A DNA stretch of 64,000 nucleotides, taken from Herpetosiphonaceae bacterium (GTDB lineage: Bacteria; Chloroflexota; Chloroflexia; Chloroflexales; Kallotenuaceae). Positions 50,414 through 60,930 of this stretch are shown piece after piece. The stretch is from positions 1-64,000 of the forward strand of contig JACDGP010000007.1 of the NCBI GenBank assembly GCA_013821605.1, read 5' to 3'. Positions within the stretch are counted from its first letter, which is position 1; every line of letters starts with the position of its first letter. The notes under the pieces were generated by a model. That model ran no database searches. It was not told the origin of the DNA and saw only the letters and a list, made by a program, of their open reading frames with translations. The position numbers were made by a program, and so were the translations under genes.

Positions 50414-50605
50414 CGTGCGTCCGGTGACTGCAAACTAACCCAAACCGCTACTTTTTCATTCATCCGAGCCGTGCGGCTAGGCGATTGCCTGCTCGTGCCG
50501 TGGCTGCTTGAACGCGGGTCCCGGACGCATACGGTCCCGTAGGTGCGCTTGCGTCTGCCTACGGTTGTGATCGCTGTGTCGTCGTATTTGGGGGAGAGTA
50601 TCGCA

Positions 50606-51883
50606 ATGTTTGCACGTTTCACGGGCTTATGGCGGCACCGGGATTTTATGAAACTGTGGGCCGGACAAACCGTTTCGGTCTTCGGCTCATTGATTGGGGG
50701 TACCGCACTCCCTTTTACCGCAATTTTGGTCTTGAAGGCGACGCCGCTCGAAATGGGGCTGTTGGCCGCTGCCGGGCTTGCACCGGGCTTTGCCGCCGGA
50801 CTCTTCGCCGGCGTATGGGTTGACCGGCTCCGTCGTCGTCCAATTTTGATCGCGGCGGATCTAGGTCGTGCATTGCTGTTAGCGACCATTCCGCTGGCAG
50901 CCTTCATGCACCAATTGCACATCACGCAACTCTATAGCGTAGCCTTCCTGAACAGCATCCTAACGATCTTCTTCGATGTTGCCTACCAATCGTATCTGCC
51001 AACGTTGGTGGGACGCGAGGAAGTCATTGCGGGCAACAGCAAGCTTTCGGCAAGTGCGTCAGTGGCTGAGTTTAGCGGCTTTGGCATCGCTGGTTGGCTG
51101 ATCCAGATTTTTACTGCTCCGATCGCCGTGCTGATCGATGCCATCTCGTTCCTGGTCTCCGCTACAACGGTCGGCCTGATCCGCACGCCCGAAGCGCGCA
51201 CCGTCGCGCGGGAAGAGCGTCAAGGTATGTGGCATGAGATCATGGCAGGACTACGCGAGTTGCTCCAGAGCCCGATCCTGCGGGCATTAGCGAGTTGCAC
51301 ATTGATCAAACAACTCGGCGGCGGCATGATCGGGGCGGTGATTTTGCTCTACACCAACCGCGAATTAGGCTTTTCACCGGGGATTCTGGGGATGATTTTC
51401 GGTGTCGGCGGTATTAGTGCATTCTTCGGCGCTGTCATCGCACCCTACGTCACGCGGAAACTTGGAATTGGCCGAGCGAGTAGCTATAGTTTATTGGCTG
51501 CTTCCTGCCTGGGTTTTTTAATACCACTTGCACATGGAGCCACGCTATTGGCTGCACTGCTGCTGATTGTCCCGCAGCTTCTTGGCGACGGTTGTTACAC
51601 GATCTACGATATCAACACACTAAGCCTGCGGCAGGTCTTAGCCCCGGAGCGGCTACTTGGACGTGTGAATGCCAGCATGCAGTTTATTAGTCAGGGAGGA
51701 TTGCTGGCGGGATCGCTGCTTGGCGGAGTGTTGGGCAGTCTTGTTGGGCTACGGGCGACCCTGGTACTGGCCTTCTGCACCGGCCTTGTCGGAGCAGTAT
51801 GGCTGCTGCTATCGCCCGTACGTGGGGCTAGCATCCCAGCCGAGATGCTGGCCTCATCGGTGCCCGCGACATTGCAATCATAA
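50606..51883 (+). CDS. MFS drug/macrolide-efflux-type transporter
   Basis: LWRHRDFMKLWAGQTVSVFGSLIGGTALPFTAILVLKATPLEMGLLAAAG; GGGGGAG SD. Confidence 0.9.
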   Translation: MFARFTGLWRHRDFMKLWAGQTVSVFGSLIGGTALPFTAILVLKATPLEMGLLAAAGLAPGFAAGLFAGVWVDRLRRRPILIAADLGRALLLATIPLAAFMHQLHITQLYSVAFLNSILTIFFDVAYQSYLPTLVGREEVIAGNSKLSASASVAEFSGFGIAGWLIQIFTAPIAVLIDAISFLVSATTVGLIRTPEARTVAREERQGMWHEIMAGLRELLQSPILRALASCTLIKQLGGGMIGAVILLYTNRELGFSPGILGMIFGVGGISAFFGAVIAPYVTRKLGIGRASSYSLLAASCLGFLIPLAHGATLLAALLLIVPQLLGDGCYTIYDINTLSLRQVLAPERLLGRVNASMQFISQGGLLAGSLLGGVLGSLVGLRATLVLAFCTGLVGAVWLLLSPVRGASIPAEMLASSVPATLQS

Positions 51884-51922
51884 AAGCGCAGGGAACCGCC
51901 CGATACATCAACCGGCTCCATC

Positions 51923-53236
51923 TCAGCCGTTTGCCGGCTCCGCTTCCATGATCGGGTGGCGTTTGTCGAGCTGTTGGGCGGCGAGCAAGATGGCACCGAT
52001 GCCCAACAGCAGCACCACCGCGCCAAGCCAGTAGGGCGTTTCGCCGCCCAAGCGGATGTAAAGCACGCCGGCCACGAGCGGGCCGGCGATGTTGGTCAGC
52101 GAGCGCAACGCCATGTTACCGCCCTGCACGGTGCCCTGTTCGCGCGGTCCCGTAGCCGCCGACGTTAGCCCATTCAGGGACGGTTCCAGCAGGCCGGAGC
52201 CAACGGCGAGGAAGATGATGCCGACCAGCATCAATACCGGCTGCGGTGTAAGGGCGACCGCGCCGACTAGCACATAGGCAATTGCCTCGCATATCAGGCC
52301 TGCGATGGTCAGCCGGAGCTCACCGAAGCGCGGGATGAGCCGCTCCGCCAGAAAGCCCTGCATAACGATGTCGATGCAGCCTATCAACAGCAGCAGCAGG
52401 CCGATCTTCTGTGGTGTCCAGGAGAGTTTATCGATTGCCAGCACCGCTAGTTCGGTGGTGAACATAGCAAACGGAAAGAAATAGCAGAGGCCGGTGACCA
52501 GCAGCCAGCGCAGGCGGGGCATGGCGAAGATGTTGCGGAGCTGCTTCAGCGGGTTCAGGTTGCTCAGGCTAACCTGTGTGGCGCGATGCTGGCGCTGCAA
52601 GCTTTCCGACATGGCGAAGTAGCCCCAAATGGTGTTCGCAAGCAAGACTACCGCAGCCAGGTAGAGGGGCGCTGAGTAGCCCCATTTGGCCGCGAAGCCG
52701 CCGATCACCGGGCCGACGATAAAGCCGACGCCGACGACACCCCCGATCTGCCCGAACAGCTTGCCGCGCTCCTCCGGCTTGCTCACGTCGCCGATATAGG
52801 CGGCCAGAATGCTATAGTTGGCTCCGGTCAATCCATCGATGATGCGGCTCAAAAACAGCACCCAGAGCGCCCCACCGATGCCGAAGATCACGTAGCCAAT
52901 GACCGATCCGAGCAGGCAGAGCAACAGCAGCGGGCGCCGGCCAAAGCGGTCACTGAGGACGCCCAGAGCGGGCGCCGCGACGAACTGGCAGATCGCATAG
53001 CTTGCCGTCAGCCAGCCAACCACCGTCGCCAGATTGTGTGGGTCGCCTACGTATTGCCGCACGATAAAAGGCAGTACCGGGCTGATAATGGTAAAGCCCA
53101 ACGAGTTCAAGAACGCCGTGGAAATCAAAAACAGGATCGTGAAGCGCGATGGGCCCGCCGGTTCTTGAGCGAGTCTGGCTTCGTTGGATGGTGTATTCAA
53201 TGGTATTCTCCCTGCTTGCTTCACTAGGAAGCACAT
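51923..53236 (-). CDS. MFS transporter, TetA-like (DHA1) family
   Basis: GVLSDRFGRRPLLLLCLLGSVIGYVIFG, RIIDGLTGANYSILAAYIGDVSKPEERGKLFG. Confidence 0.9.
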   Translation of the reverse strand: MCFLVKQAGRIPLNTPSNEARLAQEPAGPSRFTILFLISTAFLNSLGFTIISPVLPFIVRQYVGDPHNLATVVGWLTASYAICQFVAAPALGVLSDRFGRRPLLLLCLLGSVIGYVIFGIGGALWVLFLSRIIDGLTGANYSILAAYIGDVSKPEERGKLFGQIGGVVGVGFIVGPVIGGFAAKWGYSAPLYLAAVVLLANTIWGYFAMSESLQRQHRATQVSLSNLNPLKQLRNIFAMPRLRWLLVTGLCYFFPFAMFTTELAVLAIDKLSWTPQKIGLLLLLIGCIDIVMQGFLAERLIPRFGELRLTIAGLICEAIAYVLVGAVALTPQPVLMLVGIIFLAVGSGLLEPSLNGLTSAATGPREQGTVQGGNMALRSLTNIAGPLVAGVLYIRLGGETPYWLGAVVLLLGIGAILLAAQQLDKRHPIMEAEPANG

Positions 53237-53332
53237 GAAATGTGGTGTGATGTGTTCTCAGCACCACTAGTGTAGGGAGCAAAAGAGCATGCCGGTATCA
53301 TCCGGGCGGGTAGTCGGAGTGGGTGATTGTTG

Positions 53333-56300
53333 TTAGAGCAAGCCCAGTTCGCGGGCGGCACTCGCCGCTTCCAGACGGCTGTTCACGTTTAGCTTGCGGT
53401 AAATGCTTTTGACGTGGACCTTCACGGTGTTTACCGAAACAATCAGGTTGGTGGCGATCTGGGGATTGCTGCGCCCAGCGGCGACCAGGTGTAGCACGCG
53501 GCGCTCCTGTGGGCTCAGGAGTTCGATGTTCGCGCGCCCTCCGATAGCGGTGACGCCACCCAGGACGGTTTTGGCAAATGCCAGCAGGCCCTTGTCGGCC
53601 AATGTGGGCAAGGTGGCGCGCAACAAAGCGGCCAGTGCTTCGCCCTCAGCGACAAAAACGCGCTGGGCGTTGGCAGGTTGAGCACTGGCAAGGGCAGCGG
53701 CGAGTGTTTGCCGGGCGTTGTGTGGCTGGCCGATTGCGGTAAAGGCCAGCGCCAGCGGCAAGCGCATCTCCAGCGCGACGCGCCCGCGGCCATCAGACTC
53801 GGCAGCGGCAAGCAGCGGTTCGAGAAGTTGGACGGCAGCCTCGGGGTCACCCTCAGCCATGAGCAGGCGACCTAGGAGGATGGCCTGGCGATCATGCTGG
53901 ACGCGCGGCAATTCCAGTTCGGGGGCCTGTGTATATTGCCAGCGTTGGGCAGAGCTTAGATCGCCGGTGGCCAAGGCAATGCGCGCCTGCTCAAACGTGA
54001 TCCGGGCGACCAATTGCATTGCCGCTGGCAAGATGGCCCGCTCCTGCCTGACCAACAGCGCGGCACAGCGGGCCAGTGCGGCCTCACTTTGGCCATGGGC
54101 CTGCTCCACGCGGGCCAGGATCAGGGCTGCGTCAACGTGGGCAGACTCGTGCGGGTACTGACGCATAACGTCCACAACGTCCTCTGCCTTCGTCCAGGCC
54201 GCATCCAGGTCATTCTCGCAAAGAGCGATCTCGGCCAACCCATGCAACGCGTTGGCCATATCCTCAATGTCACCCATTGCCCTAGCTTCAGCCAGCATCT
54301 GGCGAAACAGCGGCGCGGCACGCTGCAACTCATTCTGCTCCAAGAGGATCCAGCTCAGCGCGATGGCATTGGCACGCGCGAACGGGCGGTTGCCGAGATG
54401 CTCGCACATCGCTCGCGCTTCCGCGAACCGGGCACCGGCGCGGTAGAGATGGCCTGCGCCTTGTTCGCCTAATCCTAGGGTGCCCACGCAGATACTGCGC
54501 CAGTTCAGTTCATGTGGCGGCAGCGCTTCCAGCGCAACTCTGGCGCAGTCCACCGCCGCCGCGATCTCGCTCCGTTCCCTAAACAAGAGCGCGCGAAAAG
54601 CGAACACCTGGCCCAGTCGATCCGTTTCGCCGGCGACACTGAAACCATGCAAGGCCTTGATGAGCAGGCGCTCGATTTCGTCGCCCACGATGCCGGTTGC
54701 TGGTCGCATTTTCACGATATGGCTAAAAAGCATCGCGATCGCCAGGGCAAGATTGAACAGCGGGCGTTCATCCATCACGCCCTGTGGCAGCCGGGTGAGC
54801 CAGCTTTGCAGGGTGTAGAACTCCGGTGGGCCGTGTAGCTCTGGGCGTTCGAGGCTGAATTGAGGCCCGACCACAAGCTCAATCAGGTCGACGGCGCGCT
54901 GCGAGTTATCCGCAACAAACGCTGCCTCGATCGCTTCGGGCAGCATGGCATGTTCTTCGTACCAGCGCCCGGCGCGTGCCAAAATGTTGCGCATAGCAGC
55001 CTCACCGAGGCGGCGACGTGCCTCTGCCTGCATAGCCGTGGCGAACAGCGCATGGTAGCGATACCAGAGGCCGGACCCGTCCAACGGTTCAATGAACAGG
55101 TTCGCCTGTTCCAGGAGTTCCAGAACCTCTTGGCTGTCGCTGCGCCCGGTCACGCTATCACACAGTGAGGTGGTCAGACGAACGAGGAAACTTGTTTGCA
55201 GCAGGAACAGTTGGAACGGAGCAGGCTGGTTATGGAGCACCTCGGCGACGAAATACTCGCCGATGCTACGGCGACCGGCGATGAAGTTTTCCAGAATGTG
55301 GTCGATGTCGCTCGCGTTATCCCGCCCTTCAACGGCCAGAGCCAGCAAACGTAGACCGGCAGCCCAGCCCTCCAGACGCGATTCAACAAGGGCGATTTCG
55401 TCCGGTTGTAGGGGAACCGGGATGATCTGCCTCAAGAAGGCCGCTGTTTCGGCATCCGAAAAGCGCAACTCGGGCGCCTCGATCTCGGTGAGTTCGCCGG
55501 TGGCGGCCAGGCGAGCCAGTGCCAGCGGCGGACGCGTGCGGGTAGTGATCAGCAGGCACAATTGTCGCGGCAGATGATCAAGCAGCAATCCGACCGCTTC
55601 GTGGATCTGTGGCGTCGTGATCCCGTGGTAGTCTTCCAGCACGAGGATGCCCTCGCACCGGATTTGCGCCAGTTCGTTAACGAACACTGTCAGGATCATG
55701 TCCAATGGCGACTTGATCGCGAGTGGCGCATCGAGCAGAGCCAGTGATTGCGCCCCCACGTCAGGACCAAAGGTGCGGCAAGCGGTGATCACATAGCGCC
55801 AAAAACGCAACGGGTCATTGTCGCCCTGGTCAAGCGCCAGCCAAGCAATGACGGGCGCGTTGTCCTGTTCGGCGGCTTCAGCCAACCACTGGCACACTAG
55901 CGTGGTTTTGCCGAAGCCAGCGGGGGCACTCAGCAGGGTTAGCTTACGTTCGCGTCCAGCGTCGAGCTGGGCCAGTAGCCGCTCACGCCTGACCAGCGAA
56001 TTGTGCAGGCGCGGCGGCTGGAGCTTAGGCACAAGCAGTATCTCCGCCGTGGCAAGCCCGGCGTGACCACCATCCTCCACTTCCCCAACTGCTGGTTGGG
56101 GAACAACCACCTGCTCGCCGTTCCCCTCAAGTGCCCACGCCAACTCTTCTAAACGCACAAACGTCAGCTCGCCCGAACGCCCGGCGTACCGTTTCGCAAC
56201 GCTCTCGCGCTGGCGGCGGTAGGCGTACCAGTAGCCAAGGCCGGCCTTGCGCCGTTCTTTCAGCAGACTCAGCCGCCCATTGCGCCCCCGGAACGAAAAT

Positions 56301-56467
56301 GAGCCGTGTTCATCAAGCCAGCGTGACCAGGCGTCGGCGTCGAGAACAGCCGAGGCTTGATCGCCTTCGCGCAGTTCATAAGCCTTCCATTTAGTGGACC
56401 AGGCTAGCGTAGAGCGAGCATGTTTCGGCAAGCGCTTACCCTCTAGGATACGTTGTCCCCCAACCAA
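53333..56467 (-). CDS. LAL/MalT-type LuxR-family ATP-dependent transcriptional regulator
   Basis: LTLLSAPAGFGKTTLVCQWL P-loop; C-terminal LSPQERRVLHLVAAGRSNPQIATNLIVSVNTVKVHVKSIYRKLNVNSRLEA HTH. Confidence 0.93.
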   Translation of the reverse strand: MVGGQRILEGKRLPKHARSTLAWSTKWKAYELREGDQASAVLDADAWSRWLDEHGSFSFRGRNGRLSLLKERRKAGLGYWYAYRRQRESVAKRYAGRSGELTFVRLEELAWALEGNGEQVVVPQPAVGEVEDGGHAGLATAEILLVPKLQPPRLHNSLVRRERLLAQLDAGRERKLTLLSAPAGFGKTTLVCQWLAEAAEQDNAPVIAWLALDQGDNDPLRFWRYVITACRTFGPDVGAQSLALLDAPLAIKSPLDMILTVFVNELAQIRCEGILVLEDYHGITTPQIHEAVGLLLDHLPRQLCLLITTRTRPPLALARLAATGELTEIEAPELRFSDAETAAFLRQIIPVPLQPDEIALVESRLEGWAAGLRLLALAVEGRDNASDIDHILENFIAGRRSIGEYFVAEVLHNQPAPFQLFLLQTSFLVRLTTSLCDSVTGRSDSQEVLELLEQANLFIEPLDGSGLWYRYHALFATAMQAEARRRLGEAAMRNILARAGRWYEEHAMLPEAIEAAFVADNSQRAVDLIELVVGPQFSLERPELHGPPEFYTLQSWLTRLPQGVMDERPLFNLALAIAMLFSHIVKMRPATGIVGDEIERLLIKALHGFSVAGETDRLGQVFAFRALLFRERSEIAAAVDCARVALEALPPHELNWRSICVGTLGLGEQGAGHLYRAGARFAEARAMCEHLGNRPFARANAIALSWILLEQNELQRAAPLFRQMLAEARAMGDIEDMANALHGLAEIALCENDLDAAWTKAEDVVDVMRQYPHESAHVDAALILARVEQAHGQSEAALARCAALLVRQERAILPAAMQLVARITFEQARIALATGDLSSAQRWQYTQAPELELPRVQHDRQAILLGRLLMAEGDPEAAVQLLEPLLAAAESDGRGRVALEMRLPLALAFTAIGQPHNARQTLAAALASAQPANAQRVFVAEGEALAALLRATLPTLADKGLLAFAKTVLGGVTAIGGRANIELLSPQERRVLHLVAAGRSNPQIATNLIVSVNTVKVHVKSIYRKLNVNSRLEAASAARELGLL

Positions 56468-56601
56468 CAGGGATATTGTAGTCCGTGCGAGTCTCTACCG
56501 CAACTGTTCCCCAACCTAGCCGAGCAGTCATAGAACTTGCCGTACATCTCGCAGACGTGTATTATGCGTATACTCTCCTAAGGAGGGGAGCGCACATAAC
56601 G

Positions 56602-57528
56602 ATGCAAGTAGCACAACCAACACCAGACCGCTCGCGGGGAAACCGGAGACTACTTATTGCCACTGCGGTGATTGCGGTGGGTATCTTGGTTGGGATCGGC
56701 CTGTTCCTTCCCCGCAGTGATGCTGGCGCACTTACGGGTGCGAGCGCCGGTACCAATAGCAGCGGTCAACTGCTGGTGCTCGCGCTCCCCGCCTTTCTCG
56801 CGGGCGTTTTCTCCTTTTTATCACCATGTACCCTGCCGATCCTACCGGCCTACTTCGCCTTTACCTTTGCCGCGCGTCGTCAGCAGGTAGCACTGATGAC
56901 GTTGGCCTTCTTCCTGGGCTTGGCGACCACCATGGTCATCCTAGGAGCCAGCCTCTCGTTGCTTGGGAGTGTCGTCCACCAGTTCCGCGATATCCTGACC
57001 GAAGTCGGCGGGGTGCTGATTATTGGCCTAGGAATTATGAGCATGCTGGGCAAGGGCTTCAGCGGTGTCAAGATGAGCGAACGGCCCGCAGCAACCTTTG
57101 CCGGGACCTACCTGTATGGTATGACCTTTGCCTTGGGATGGACGGCCTGCATTGGACCAATCCTAGGAGCCTTATTGACATTGCTCGTGACCCGCGGCGG
57201 ATCGGTGCTGGTTGGTGGGGCACTGGCCTTTATCTATGCTCTGGGACTGGCAGTTCCCTTGTTTATGGTCGCGGTATTTTTCGGGAAAGTCGGGGCTGGT
57301 ACACGCTTCTGGCAGCTCGCCAAAGGGCGGGGCTGGGAAGTCAAGCTGGCTGGGCGTAGCCTGTTTCTTCACTCAACGAGTCTTCTAAGCGGTTTGTTAC
57401 TGGTTGGCGTCGGGATTTTATTGGCAACAAACAGGATCGCCTACCTGAGCACCTGGGCTTCAGGCAACGGCGATCTGGGAGGACAGATTCAGGAATGGCT
57501 AGCACGAATCTTCCGGATCGGCAGCTGA
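56602..57528 (+). CDS. ccdA: CcdA/DsbD-family cytochrome c biogenesis membrane protein
   Basis: FLAGVFSFLSPCTLPILPAYFAF, GWTACIGPILGALL (paired PC motifs). Confidence 0.9.
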   Translation: MQVAQPTPDRSRGNRRLLIATAVIAVGILVGIGLFLPRSDAGALTGASAGTNSSGQLLVLALPAFLAGVFSFLSPCTLPILPAYFAFTFAARRQQVALMTLAFFLGLATTMVILGASLSLLGSVVHQFRDILTEVGGVLIIGLGIMSMLGKGFSGVKMSERPAATFAGTYLYGMTFALGWTACIGPILGALLTLLVTRGGSVLVGGALAFIYALGLAVPLFMVAVFFGKVGAGTRFWQLAKGRGWEVKLAGRSLFLHSTSLLSGLLLVGVGILLATNRIAYLSTWASGNGDLGGQIQEWLARIFRIGS

Positions 57529-57953
57529 CAGGCAGCCTACCGTGTGATGAGTGTGCGGGCGGGGTAGTCATCCTGCGCACCAACGCGGGGGTACAACTCC
57601 TAATGATCGCCGATCGTTATGGCAATTGGACCTTACCCAAAGGTCATCTTGAGCCCGGTGAAACATCGGTGATGGCCGCGTTGCGCGAAATCCAGGAAGA
57701 GACCGGCATTACCGGCACGATTGTGGCACCACTCGGCTGCGTTAGCTATCCAATCGACCGAGGCGGTACGCGCTGTGGCAAAAATGTCCAATATTTCCTG
57801 GTCGAGACGACCTCCCCCACGCTCGTACCACAGCGAAGTGAGATTACTGCCGCTGCTTGGTTCTCGCCGACGGACGCACTGGCGGCCAACTTCTATGCGA
57901 ATAATCGTCCGATCCTAGAACGAGCGCTCCACGTCCTACGCTCACGCGCATGA
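57495..57953 (+). CDS. Nudix hydrolase
   Basis: GHLEPGETSVMAALREIQEETGITG Nudix box. Confidence 0.92.
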   Translation: MASTNLPDRQLTGSLPCDECAGGVVILRTNAGVQLLMIADRYGNWTLPKGHLEPGETSVMAALREIQEETGITGTIVAPLGCVSYPIDRGGTRCGKNVQYFLVETTSPTLVPQRSEITAAAWFSPTDALAANFYANNRPILERALHVLRSRA

Positions 57954-59032
57954 GGCCCAGACTCACCGGTTATCTCCGTTGGCTTGAGGAGCTGGCTCAC
58001 CAACCACTGGCAGGTTGGAATGGTTTTACGACGCCCCGCAGCGACAACATGAACTTCGGCCTACGCTTTCAGATCGCCTTCAGCGGCTATGCCCTGGGGG
58101 CGATTGCCATACGTGAGCCAGAGTTCCGCGCACGCTGTATCACGGCACTAGGTGCTTTGATTGAACGCTTCTTATCACCGCCGGTATGGGCCTACTGGGT
58201 GGCGGCGACAGGTAGTCATGACCCGGTCGCGTGCGCGAATATTCAGTACAGTGGTCATCTCGGCCATTTGCTTGGGCTGTATGAACTTCTCGGAGGCGAT
58301 GCACGCTTTGATCAGCCCTGGGACTTCGAGCACAATGGACAGCGCACCAGCTACACGCATACCGGAGTGATCGAGGCGATCCATCGCCAAATGCTGGCGA
58401 ATCCCTATCATGGGGTCGAGTGCGAGGCGGGTTGTACCTATGTATCGTGTAACGACCATGCGCTCTGGGCAACCTTGTTGCATGACCGCGTACACGGCAC
58501 CCACTTCGCCGACGCGAACGCGGCGTGGCTAGAGTTTCTACAGGAGCGCCTGATATTTAGCGGCCCACGGGTGCCAGGACGTGGTGCCGTTACGGCCATC
58601 TACTCGACGCGCCTCGGGCGAGCCGCACCCTTAGGCCTCAACTTCATGGATGCCTGGTCGTTGGCCTTACTCGCACCCCTCGCACCCGATCTGGTTCAAA
58701 CCCAGGCGCGGCGTTTATGGCCCCGGCTCCATTATGAAAGCGATGGTACAGCTTATTTACCATCAGCCAATATCTGGCAGCGGATGGAAGGCTCAGATGC
58801 GGCGGTCAATAGCGGCTTTGCCTTCGTGCTGGCCGTTGAGCTTGGCGAGACCGCAATCGCGGATGCACTCTTGGGCTATGCCGAGCAAAACTTCAAGCCA
58901 ACTACAACGGACGAGGCCTTTCGCTATGATGCGGGGATCGCACCGGCCTATACAACGGCCTTGTTTGCCATGGGTGAAGCGGGCGGACTGGGCCAACTCC
59001 TTCACCAGCCGGCCCATGCCATATGGTCCTGA
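57950..59032 (+). CDS. Linalool dehydratase/isomerase (LDI)-like alpha/alpha-barrel protein
   Basis: IQYSGHLGHLLGLYELLGGDARFDQPWDF; VECEAGCTYVSCNDHALWATLLHDRVHGT; ATGA overlap with upstream Nudix gene. Confidence 0.65.
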   Translation: MRPRLTGYLRWLEELAHQPLAGWNGFTTPRSDNMNFGLRFQIAFSGYALGAIAIREPEFRARCITALGALIERFLSPPVWAYWVAATGSHDPVACANIQYSGHLGHLLGLYELLGGDARFDQPWDFEHNGQRTSYTHTGVIEAIHRQMLANPYHGVECEAGCTYVSCNDHALWATLLHDRVHGTHFADANAAWLEFLQERLIFSGPRVPGRGAVTAIYSTRLGRAAPLGLNFMDAWSLALLAPLAPDLVQTQARRLWPRLHYESDGTAYLPSANIWQRMEGSDAAVNSGFAFVLAVELGETAIADALLGYAEQNFKPTTTDEAFRYDAGIAPAYTTALFAMGEAGGLGQLLHQPAHAIWS

Positions 59033-59034
59033 AT

Positions 59035-59655
59035 ATGGAAATCATGCCCCTGCTCGATGAACTGCGCACGGTCGCGCGTAACGGTCTAACATACAGCACC
59101 AATTCTTATGATCAAGAGCGCTATGAGCGGCTCTTAGAGCTTGCCAGCATCTACTATGGCCAAGCCGTCGATCTCCCGCCAGCAGATGTTCGCCAACGGT
59201 TAGCCGCTGAAATCGGCTATGTCACACCAAAGCTTGGCGCCGACGCGGCGATCTTTGATGATCAAGGCAAGATATTGCTAATGCTGCGCGCCGACGATGG
59301 TCGCTGGTGCGTACCGTGTGGCTGGGTCGAACCAAACGAATCACCCGCTCAAACCGCAGTCCGTGAGGCGCAGGAAGAAACGGGACTTGATGTGCAGGTC
59401 GTACAACTCGTTGACGTGCTCACGCGGCTGCCGAGCATGCACAACGGGCCTCACACAATGGTCTCGGTCGTGTATCTGTGCGAGATCATTGGCGGCACAC
59501 TTCAGCTATCACACGAAGGTCTGGAGTTGAGCTATTGGCGGATCGAGGATGTGCCGACCTGGCATCCCGAGCATCGTGAGCGGGCCGAAGCGAGTTATGC
59601 AGCGTGGCAAACGCGCCAGGCCACCAAGGTCCCATCCACAATTTCCCTACTCTAA
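59035..59655 (+). CDS. Nudix hydrolase with N-terminal accessory domain
   Basis: GWVEPNESPAQTAVREAQEETGLDV Nudix box; N-terminal ELRTVARNGLTYSTNSYDQERYERLLELA. Confidence 0.92.
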   Translation: MEIMPLLDELRTVARNGLTYSTNSYDQERYERLLELASIYYGQAVDLPPADVRQRLAAEIGYVTPKLGADAAIFDDQGKILLMLRADDGRWCVPCGWVEPNESPAQTAVREAQEETGLDVQVVQLVDVLTRLPSMHNGPHTMVSVVYLCEIIGGTLQLSHEGLELSYWRIEDVPTWHPEHRERAEASYAAWQTRQATKVPSTISLL

Positions 59656-59742
59656 TCTACCATCATTTGTTGCCGCCGCTGGCCTGTGCTACCATAGCTG
59701 CGGCCCGGTTCACAACTAGGCCGGAACGAGAAGGAGCGAACG

Positions 59743-60912
59743 GTGAAACTCCACGAGTATCAAGCTCGCGATATTTTACAGCACTATGGCGTACCCGTCA
59801 CTGGCGGAGGTGTTGCCAGCACGCCTGAAGAAGTGCGCCGCCTGGCCGAGGAGGTTGGCGGCCATGTAGCGGTGAAGGCCCAGGTCTTGTTTGGTGGTCG
59901 TGGCAAGGCCGGCGGCATTAAGGTGGTCCAGACGGCCGACGAAGCTGAGGCCGCAGGCAAACAAATTCTGAAGATGCGCTTGATCTCGCCACAAACAGGT
60001 CCCGAAGGCGTGATTGTTGAAAAAGTGCTGGTTGCGGAAGCCATTACCTATGACCGTGAAGTGTATCTGTCGGTCATTCTGGACCGTGGCAGCAAACGGA
60101 TCGTCGTCCTCGCCTCCGCCGAAGGTGGTATGGAGATCGAAGAGGTCGCCCAAACACATCCGGATGCCATCAAAAAAGCAGTCGCCGATCCCGAACTGGG
60201 GCTACAGGAGTTCCAGGCGCGCGAGCTAGCCTTCTCCATTGGATTGACCGACGCAAAGCAGGCGCGCCAATTCGCCTCGATTGCGATGGCCCTGTATCGC
60301 ATCTTTGTCGAAACCGATGCCTCGCTGGTCGAAATTAATCCGCTGGTGATCAAACAAGATGGCTCGTTGTTGGCCCTGGACTCCAAAGTGCTGCTCGACG
60401 ACTCGGCCCTGTTTCGCCACAAAGATCTAGCGGCCATGCGCGACGACGCCGGTGAGCCGGAAGCGGAGCAAAAGGCCCGTGCGTCGGACCTCACGTTTAT
60501 CAAGCTTGACGGCGATATCGGCTGCATGGTGAACGGGGCCGGGCTCGCGATGGCAACCATGGATGTGGTCAACCTGTATGGCGGTAAGCCGGCGAACTTC
60601 CTTGACATCGGTGGCGGCGCGAATGCCAAGAAGGTAGCGGCGGCGCTCGACATTATTCTGGATGATGCCAACGTCAAGGCGGTGCTGATCAACATTTTTG
60701 GCGGTATCACCCGTGGCGACGAAGTCGCTAAGGGTATCGTTGCGGCATTGGATAACGTTCGGCGTAAAGTGCCGATGGTCGTGCGACTGGTCGGAACCAA
60801 TGCGGAAGAAGGAGCACGCATTCTCAAAGATGCCGCCTTGATCCCAGCGACCTCTCTCTCGGAAGCGGCGAAGAAGGTCGTCGCCGTGGCGAAGGGCGCA
60901 CCGCAGCCATAA
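59743..60912 (+). CDS. sucC: ADP-forming succinyl-CoA synthetase beta subunit
   Basis: [76 protein letters not shown]. Confidence 0.96.
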   Translation: MKLHEYQARDILQHYGVPVTGGGVASTPEEVRRLAEEVGGHVAVKAQVLFGGRGKAGGIKVVQTADEAEAAGKQILKMRLISPQTGPEGVIVEKVLVAEAITYDREVYLSVILDRGSKRIVVLASAEGGMEIEEVAQTHPDAIKKAVADPELGLQEFQARELAFSIGLTDAKQARQFASIAMALYRIFVETDASLVEINPLVIKQDGSLLALDSKVLLDDSALFRHKDLAAMRDDAGEPEAEQKARASDLTFIKLDGDIGCMVNGAGLAMATMDVVNLYGGKPANFLDIGGGANAKKVAAALDIILDDANVKAVLINIFGGITRGDEVAKGIVAALDNVRRKVPMVVRLVGTNAEEGARILKDAALIPATSLSEAAKKVVAVAKGAPQP

Positions 60913-60930
60913 AGGAACGATGGAGGTCCT

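Noticed and set aside
53333-56467. N-terminal extension of LAL regulator as a novel fusion
   Set aside because: The YWYAYRRQ...KRY.GRS..LT..RLEE module is, to my knowledge, common on such regulators in Chloroflexota-like genomes.
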